NCBI RefSeq assembly: GCF_900130075.1
Contig: NZ_LT671418.1
Span: 1,488,001 to 1,552,000, forward strand
Length of the DNA stretch: 64,000 nt
Reading direction: 5' to 3'
From: Herminiimonas arsenitoxidans
GTDB taxonomy: Bacteria > Pseudomonadota > Gammaproteobacteria > Burkholderiales > Burkholderiaceae_D
A program made the translations under genes and the position numbers. The notes beneath the pieces were generated by a model. It was given only the letters and a program-made list of their open reading frames with translations. It was not told the origin of the DNA and did not search any database. Shown one piece after another: positions 58,856 through 64,000 of the stretch. Position 1 is the first letter of the stretch. The number at the start of each line of letters is the position of its first letter.

Positions 58856-59299
58856 ATGAACACAAACACCAAAAACAAAGGCGCAGTGAAAGCAGGCGAC
58901 GGCACATATATCTTCGCCTTGCCCGAGATGGCAGGCATGGAGGCCGGCATCGGTTATTCAACCGCGTTCGGCCCGGTCGTCGAAGGAGAACGCATGCAGG
59001 TCGGCTTGATCAGCAAACCTCGTGGTACTGGCGCAAAGCCGCATACCCATCCAAACGAACAATGGAATTACATCGTGCAAGGCACGCTGCGCGTCAGCAT
59101 AGGCGATCAACCGGAACGTCTGTGCGGCCCGGGAACACTGCTCTACTTCCCTGCCAACATCGTGCATTCGACAGTCGCAACACTAGACGAAGACGTCGTC
59201 TTCCTCACCGTCAAGGATTTGTCGCATGGCATACATGGTAAGGCAGTCGATGGGACCATGGATGGCGGTTACTTCGAGCCTGGCTTCGAGAACAAATAA
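58856..59299 (+). CDS. Cupin-domain protein
   Basis: 147 residues, one cupin barrel. Motif 1 is KPHTHPNEQWNYIVQG (His, His, Glu-type metal ligands) and motif 2 is LYFPANIVHSTVA (His). A single metal-binding site is likely. Members include isomerases, dioxygenases and decarboxylases. Within the cluster it is probably an enzyme acting on the transported acid. Confidence 0.87.
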   Translation: MNTNTKNKGAVKAGDGTYIFALPEMAGMEAGIGYSTAFGPVVEGERMQVGLISKPRGTGAKPHTHPNEQWNYIVQGTLRVSIGDQPERLCGPGTLLYFPANIVHSTVATLDEDVVFLTVKDLSHGIHGKAVDGTMDGGYFEPGFENK

Positions 59300-59360
59300 G
59301 TTGCACAGGCCTGTCATGCAATGACACCCAGCTTGAGCAGGACACAGGAGAAAGACAGCG

Positions 59361-60257
59361 ATGGCTAACATCAGAAACATCGGCTTTATCGGCATAGGCA
59401 ATATGGGTGCGCCCATGGCCGGGCAACTTGCCCGCAAGGGTTTTTCCCTGACCGTGTACGACGCGAATGCGACGACCGCCGACGCATTCGCCCGCGAGCA
59501 TGGTGCACGCGCTGCACGCACTGCAGCCGAAGTTGGAGACGGTGCCGATGCAGTAATTTTCATGTTGCCTAACGATCACGTCGTACAGCAAGTGTTATTC
59601 GACGATGGACTCGCAGCACAACTCGCACCCGGCAGCATCGCCATCGATATGGGTACCTCAGCACCGGCTGCAACACGCAGCATCAGCGCCAAACTTGCAC
59701 CACTCGGCATCGGCTATCTGGATGCACCTGTCATGGGCGGCGTGATATTTGCGAAAGACGCCAGCCTAGACATCATGGTCAGCGGCGACGACGTATCTAT
59801 AGAGCGCTGCCGACCGCTATTCGATGCGATGGGACGCAAGCTCTGGCCATGCGGCGACATCGGCAGCGCGCATGTACTGAAAGCGATGACTAATTACATC
59901 AATGCATGTGCCCTCATCAACACGCTGGAAGCGATGACGATAGGTCGCAAGTTTGGTCTCGACAGCAAAGTCATGGCCGAAGCCATCGATGCAATGTGCA
60001 ACGGTCGCCAGCATCCGGTCGTCAAAAAAGTGATTCCACATGTACTGACGCGCAAGTTCGGCACCGGCATGGCGATGCAACTGATCGCCAAGGACGTGAA
60101 GATCGCAGTCGACAGTGCACACAGTGTGGGCGCAGCGGTACCGCTAGGCGAAGCAACAGAAAAATTATGGCGCGCCGCCTGCGAACAGCTCGGCGGCAGC
60201 AGCGATCACTCGGCAATCGTCAAGTACTGGGAAGCAGCAAGCGGCGTGCAACTCTGA
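59361..60257 (+). CDS. 3-hydroxyisobutyrate / tartronate-semialdehyde reductase family dehydrogenase
   Basis: 298 residues of the beta-hydroxyacid dehydrogenase family. Rossmann motif IGFIGIGNMGAPMAGQL, substrate loop DAPVMGGV and catalytic Lys in SAHVLKAMTNYINA. Oxidises or reduces a short beta-hydroxy acid with NAD(P). AGGAG precedes the ATG. Its presence suggests a C3-C5 hydroxy acid or semialdehyde intermediate in the pathway. Confidence 0.9.
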   Translation: MANIRNIGFIGIGNMGAPMAGQLARKGFSLTVYDANATTADAFAREHGARAARTAAEVGDGADAVIFMLPNDHVVQQVLFDDGLAAQLAPGSIAIDMGTSAPAATRSISAKLAPLGIGYLDAPVMGGVIFAKDASLDIMVSGDDVSIERCRPLFDAMGRKLWPCGDIGSAHVLKAMTNYINACALINTLEAMTIGRKFGLDSKVMAEAIDAMCNGRQHPVVKKVIPHVLTRKFGTGMAMQLIAKDVKIAVDSAHSVGAAVPLGEATEKLWRAACEQLGGSSDHSAIVKYWEAASGVQL

Positions 60258-60319
60258 CGCACACCAATATTAGTTCTGATCACGTAATTCCAATTGAAAA
60301 ACCACTTTAGGAGAATTGA

Positions 60320-61258
60320 ATGAGCGCAGTACAAAAGACACATGATGACGAAGTACAAGGCGTCGAACACTGGACCAACAAGGGCGACGTGCGACTGTTC
60401 ATGTGGGAAAAATTTGTCGGTACGCCGGATAACAAACCTGCGGTGCTATTCGTCCACGGTTCGTCGATGGCGTCGCAACCGACCTTCGATCTGACGGTAC
60501 CAGGCCGCGCCGATTCATCGGTGATGGACTGGTTCGCCAAACGTGGTTTCGTTTGCTGGTGCGTCGATATGGAAGGCTATGGCCGCTCCGACAAGACACG
60601 CGACATTACCTGCGATATTTCCAACGGCGCCGACGATCTAGCTGCTGCGACCGACTATATCCGTCGCACACGCGGCATAGCAAGCTTTTTGACCTACGGC
60701 ATTTCTTCCGGTGCGTTGCGCGCGGCCTTGTTCGCACAACGCTATCCCGATCGCGTGTCACGGCTGGCGCTCGATGCTTTCGTCTGGACCGGCGAAGGTG
60801 CGCACACACTGGAACAACGACGCAAGAAACTGCCGGAATTCCTGTCATCCAATCGTCGCGCTATCGATAGAGCGTATGTCTATTCGATCTTCGAACGCGA
60901 TCACGCCGACTGTGCAGAAAAACGTGTAGTCGAAGCTTTCGCAGATGCGATTCTGGCGCTCGATGATTCGATGCCGAACGGCACTTATATCGATATGTGC
61001 TCCAAGTTGCCGCTGGTCGATCCAGAAAAAATTACCGTCCCGACCGTCGTGTTGCGCGGCCAGTTCGACGGCATTGCGGCATTCGACGATTTGATTGAAT
61101 TCTTCAAGCTCCTGCCGCACCCGGACAAACAATTCACCATGTTGAACGGAATTTCTCACGCCAGCTTTCAGCAGAAAAACTACATGATGGTTTATCAAAT
61201 ACTGCACGCCTACTTTACTCAGCCTGCACCAGTGTATGTATCAGCAGGAGCACACTGA
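60320..61258 (+). CDS. Alpha/beta hydrolase
   Basis: 312 residues. Oxyanion region VLFVHGSSMA, nucleophile Ser in YGISSGALR (GxSxG), acid in GQFDGIAAF and His in NGISHASF. No signal peptide. An esterase, lactonase or C-C hydrolase is possible; within the cluster it may release the acid taken up by the transporter or open a lactone. AGGAG start site. Confidence 0.88.
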   Translation: MSAVQKTHDDEVQGVEHWTNKGDVRLFMWEKFVGTPDNKPAVLFVHGSSMASQPTFDLTVPGRADSSVMDWFAKRGFVCWCVDMEGYGRSDKTRDITCDISNGADDLAAATDYIRRTRGIASFLTYGISSGALRAALFAQRYPDRVSRLALDAFVWTGEGAHTLEQRRKKLPEFLSSNRRAIDRAYVYSIFERDHADCAEKRVVEAFADAILALDDSMPNGTYIDMCSKLPLVDPEKITVPTVVLRGQFDGIAAFDDLIEFFKLLPHPDKQFTMLNGISHASFQQKNYMMVYQILHAYFTQPAPVYVSAGAH

Positions 61259-61322
61259 AGTAAACGTTGCATCCGAATCCCCGTCTACATGACGGGGATT
61301 CGACCACAAGAAGGAGACAAAA

Positions 61323-61790
61323 ATGATTTTCAGTAAGTGGTTCAATAAATACAACAAGGACTACTACGGCGGCGCACTGATGATGTTGATCGGACTCGCT
61401 GCAGCCGCACGTGGAATCGACTACAAGGTCGGCACACTGGAAAACATGGGTTCCGGCTTTGTCCCTGTGGCGGAAGGCGTGCTGCTCGCGCTGGTCGGTG
61501 CCACCATCGCATTACAAGCTACACGCACTGCACCTGCAGCAAAAAAAACCGGCACGCCACAATGGCGCGGCTGGCTGTGCATCGTGTCTGGATTGATTGC
61601 GTTTGTGATCCTCGGTGAACATGGCGGCCTGCTGCCAGCAAGTTTTGCAATTGTGTTCATCTCGGCGCTCGGTGATCGCAACAACAGCCTGAAGGATGCA
61701 TTCGTCCTCGCACTGGCTTTAATGATAGTTAGCGTGGTGGTATTCCGCTGGGCGCTCGGTGTGCAGTTTCCATTACTGCAGTGGGGTTGA
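61323..61790 (+). CDS. tctB: Tripartite tricarboxylate transporter, TctB small membrane subunit
   Basis: 155 residues with four hydrophobic segments, normal for TctB. Contains the family features YYGGALMMLIGLAAA and LGVQFPLL. Gap of 3 bp to tctA, so the two membrane subunits are translated together. Confidence 0.9.
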   Translation: MIFSKWFNKYNKDYYGGALMMLIGLAAAARGIDYKVGTLENMGSGFVPVAEGVLLALVGATIALQATRTAPAAKKTGTPQWRGWLCIVSGLIAFVILGEHGGLLPASFAIVFISALGDRNNSLKDAFVLALALMIVSVVVFRWALGVQFPLLQWG

Positions 61791-61793
61791 ACA

Positions 61794-63335
61794 ATGCTGC
61801 AATCTCTGATGGACTTGCAGCACGGCTTTGGTATTGCGCTGCAGCCACACAATCTAATGTGGTCTTTCTTCGGCGTGTTGATCGGTAATCTGATCGGTGT
61901 GCTACCGGGAATGGGTGCCTTGTCGGCGATCTCCATCCTGCTGCCACTCACTTACGCGATGCATCCCATCCCTGCGACCTTGATGCTGGCTGGTATTTTC
62001 TACGGCTCGCAATATGGCGGCGCAATAGGTGCCATCCTGCTGAATCTGCCCTGCCACCCACCGCATGCAGTCACTTGTCTGGACGGTTATCCGCTCACGC
62101 AACAAGGCAAGGGAGGAACCGCACTTGGCATCACGATGATCTCTTCCTTCTTCGCAGCCTCGGTCGGCATCATCGTGATGATCATCGCATCGCCGCTGCT
62201 GGTCAGCATCGCGTTCGAGTTCGGTCCCGCGGAAATATTTTCCATCATGCTACTCGGACTGCTATGCGGTGGCACCATGTCGCGCGGTTCTGCACTCAAG
62301 GGTGTGGCGATGACGTTGGTCGGTTTGTTGATAGGCACGGCAGGCACCGATGTGAACAGCGGCACCATGCGCTTTACCTTTGGCTTTCTGGAGCTGTCGA
62401 ACAAGGTCGAGTTGGTAGCGCTTGCGCTGGGTCTATTTGGCGTGACCGAATTCTTGCGTAACGTAAATCAGATACAGGTAGTCAGCGCACATAGCACCAA
62501 GGTCAGCCTGCGCGATATGCGTCCCAGCAAAGCGGACCTCAAGCGCTCCTTCATGCCCATGTTGCGTGGCACATTCATCGGTACGCTATTCGGTTGCATG
62601 CCAGGTACCGGTCCGACGATCACGACTTTCATCGCGTATGCGTTCGAACGCAAGATATCGAAAACGCCTGAGCTGTTCGGCACCGGAATGATAGAAGGCG
62701 TCGCAGCGCCGGAAGCTGCTTCGCACTCGAAGACGCAAGTTGACTTCGTGCCGACGATGAGTCTGGGCATACCGGGCGATGCAGTCATGGCGCTGATACT
62801 CGGTGCGCTGCTGATACAAGGCATACAACCAGGACCGCAACTGATCACCGAACATGCTGATCTCTTCTGGGGATTAGTCGCCAGCTTCTGGATCGGCAAT
62901 GTATTGCTCATCATACTGAACGTACCCTTGATCGGCATCTGGGTGAAACTCTTGCGTGTGCCGTATCGCTTCCTGTTTCCATCGGCGCTCTTCTTCATCG
63001 CAGTCGGCGTGTACAGCGTCAATAACAGTTTGTTTGAAGTGGGTGAAGTGCTGGTATTCGGATTGATCGGTGCACTGTTCGTCGCGCTTGATTTCTCTGT
63101 TGCGCCGATACTGCTAGGTTATGTGTTGGGCCCGATGATAGAAGAAAACTTCCGCCGCGCAGTACTGCTGTCACGCGGCGACATGATGGTGTTTCTGCAG
63201 CACCCTATCAGTTGCGCGTTTCTTACCCTGTGCGCCTCCATGATAGCGGTACAAGTTTTCTTTTCATGGCGAAAATCTCACCGCGCAAAGCAGGCTACAC
63301 ACAATGAGTTATCGGAAATAGCGCCCTTGCCTTGA
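61794..63335 (+). CDS. tctA: Tripartite tricarboxylate transporter, TctA large membrane subunit
   Basis: 513 residues, about 11-12 membrane segments. TctA signatures GVLPGMGALSAISILLPLTY, FYGSQYGGAIGAILLNLPC and the second-half GCMPGTGPTITTFIAY. Drives uptake of a carboxylate by ion symport using the Bug protein. Last gene of the cluster before a terminator. Confidence 0.95.
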   Translation: MLQSLMDLQHGFGIALQPHNLMWSFFGVLIGNLIGVLPGMGALSAISILLPLTYAMHPIPATLMLAGIFYGSQYGGAIGAILLNLPCHPPHAVTCLDGYPLTQQGKGGTALGITMISSFFAASVGIIVMIIASPLLVSIAFEFGPAEIFSIMLLGLLCGGTMSRGSALKGVAMTLVGLLIGTAGTDVNSGTMRFTFGFLELSNKVELVALALGLFGVTEFLRNVNQIQVVSAHSTKVSLRDMRPSKADLKRSFMPMLRGTFIGTLFGCMPGTGPTITTFIAYAFERKISKTPELFGTGMIEGVAAPEAASHSKTQVDFVPTMSLGIPGDAVMALILGALLIQGIQPGPQLITEHADLFWGLVASFWIGNVLLIILNVPLIGIWVKLLRVPYRFLFPSALFFIAVGVYSVNNSLFEVGEVLVFGLIGALFVALDFSVAPILLGYVLGPMIEENFRRAVLLSRGDMMVFLQHPISCAFLTLCASMIAVQVFFSWRKSHRAKQATHNELSEIAPLP

Positions 63336-63361
63336 GCTACTGATTGCGGTGAGGTTGTAAA

Positions 63362-63402
63362 AAAGCGTGCTGTCTCATGTAGACAGCACGCTTTATTTTT
63401 TC
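63362..63402. terminator. Bidirectional rho-independent terminator
   Basis: 14 bp stem AAAGCGTGCTGTCT / AGACAGCACGCTTT with a CATGT loop and a T run, between tctA and the convergent CysB-family gene. Confidence 0.94.
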
Positions 63403-63436
63403 ATCGCATCAAGTGATGCAGATAACGCCAAACTAT

Positions 63437-64000
63437 TTACGCATGCGCCTTCATTGCTTCATCGATATCAGCACGCGACAACTCCGGTGCAAATTGCTGA
63501 ATAAAGTCATACGCATATTGACGCAAATACGCACCACGCCGCACGGCCAATCGCGTCACATTTTCTGCAAACAGATGCGAAGCATCAATGACCTTCAAAC
63601 CATTGCTGCCATTCTGCTTAACCGCCATCGACGCCACGATGCCAACACCAAGATCGAGTGACACGTATTGCTGAATAACGTCCGAATCCATCGCTGTTAA
63701 GACGATGTCAGTCGTAATGTCAGCCTTCTTGAATGCATCGTCGATATGGCCACGACCGGTAAAGCCCAGGTCATACGTAATCAATGAATACTGCGCCAGA
63801 TCTGCCAGCGTGATCAGTTTCTTTTCCAATAAAGGATGACCATCCGGCACGACTACCGAGTGATGCCAGCGATAGCAAGGGAAGGAAACCAGATCTTCAA
63901 ACTGGCTCAAACCTTCCGTCGCGATACCGATATCTGCCTTGCCCGACAACACCCACTCTGCAATGTGTTCAGGTGTACTTTGCTGCAAGGCGATACGTAC
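63437..64000 (-). CDS. CysB-family LysR regulator (partial, N-terminus beyond right edge)
   Basis: The frame is open to the right edge; 187 C-terminal codons are present, covering the second half of the effector-binding domain. Phrases GKADIGIATEGL, FPCYRWHHSVVVPDGHPLL, LITYDLGFTGR and LGVGIVASMA are characteristic of CysB/Cbl, which sense N- or O-acetylserine and control sulfur assimilation. The HTH is outside the window, so CysB and Cbl cannot be separated. Confidence 0.88.
   Translation of the reverse strand, partial: VRIALQQSTPEHIAEWVLSGKADIGIATEGLSQFEDLVSFPCYRWHHSVVVPDGHPLLEKKLITLADLAQYSLITYDLGFTGRGHIDDAFKKADITTDIVLTAMDSDVIQQYVSLDLGVGIVASMAVKQNGSNGLKVIDASHLFAENVTRLAVRRGAYLRQYAYDFIQQFAPELSRADIDEAMKAHA

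Overview
The window is chromosomal DNA of a betaproteobacterium, most likely Oxalobacteraceae of the Herminiimonas type. The evidence is the moderate GC content and several gene orders typical of that class: ribF-ileS-lspA-coaBC-dut, orn/M48 protease-phhB-rsgA, glnE divergent from yhdP-nitrilase-tldD, and tkt-gap. No rRNA, tRNA, CRISPR array, insertion sequence or prophage was seen. The genus is an inference from protein resemblance; no search was run.

Layout. 1-10.8 kb (minus strand): a signalling cluster. A 1672-residue protein with a degenerate Ser/Thr kinase fragment, an AAA-type ATPase, a GAF region and a histidine kinase is followed 8 bp later by a response-regulator/histidine-kinase hybrid. 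Then comes a giant Ala/Glu/Gln-rich coiled-coil protein that runs off the left edge and is built on a 98-residue repeat. 11-15 kb: a heme-peroxidase module with a catalase-like protein (+) converging on a DyP peroxidase and two small proteins related to each other (-). 15.2-20.3 kb: a phosphorelay protein that has lost its kinase, a diguanylate cyclase, a TSUP permease and the SrkA-type kinase. 20.4-27.2 kb: housekeeping genes (UPF0149/SEC-C protein, orn, M48 protease, phhB, rsgA, argF, argG, ppnP). 27.4-30.4 kb: a translationally overlapping pair, a hydantoinase/oxoprolinase-like ASKHA protein and a histone-deacetylase-family amidohydrolase with a C-terminal zinc ribbon. 30.5-34.5 kb: DUF1294, murB, yajQ, a periplasmic retropepsin-like protein, and a DAHP synthase gene preceded by what looks like a Phe/Tyr leader-peptide attenuator. 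34.6-56 kb: tldD, nitrilase-family amidase, yhdP, glnE, gap, an acetyltransferase, tkt, rsmE, ribF, ileS, lspA, coaBC, dut and a lipoprotein with a PDZ-like region and a damaged M48 motif. 56.2-63.3 kb: a LysR-controlled catabolic cluster carrying a complete tripartite tricarboxylate (TctCBA-type) transporter with five presumed enzymes or accessory proteins. The right edge holds the C-terminal part of a CysB-family regulator.

Most worth following up are the leader-peptide attenuator in front of the DAHP synthase gene (about 34.33-34.47 kb), the HyuA-like/HDAC pair, the DyP/catalase-like module with its two homologous accessory proteins, and the coiled-coil/pseudokinase signalling cluster. Several proteins here keep a family architecture while losing key catalytic residues: the kinase fragment, the HisKA-like domain and the M48 HExxH motif.
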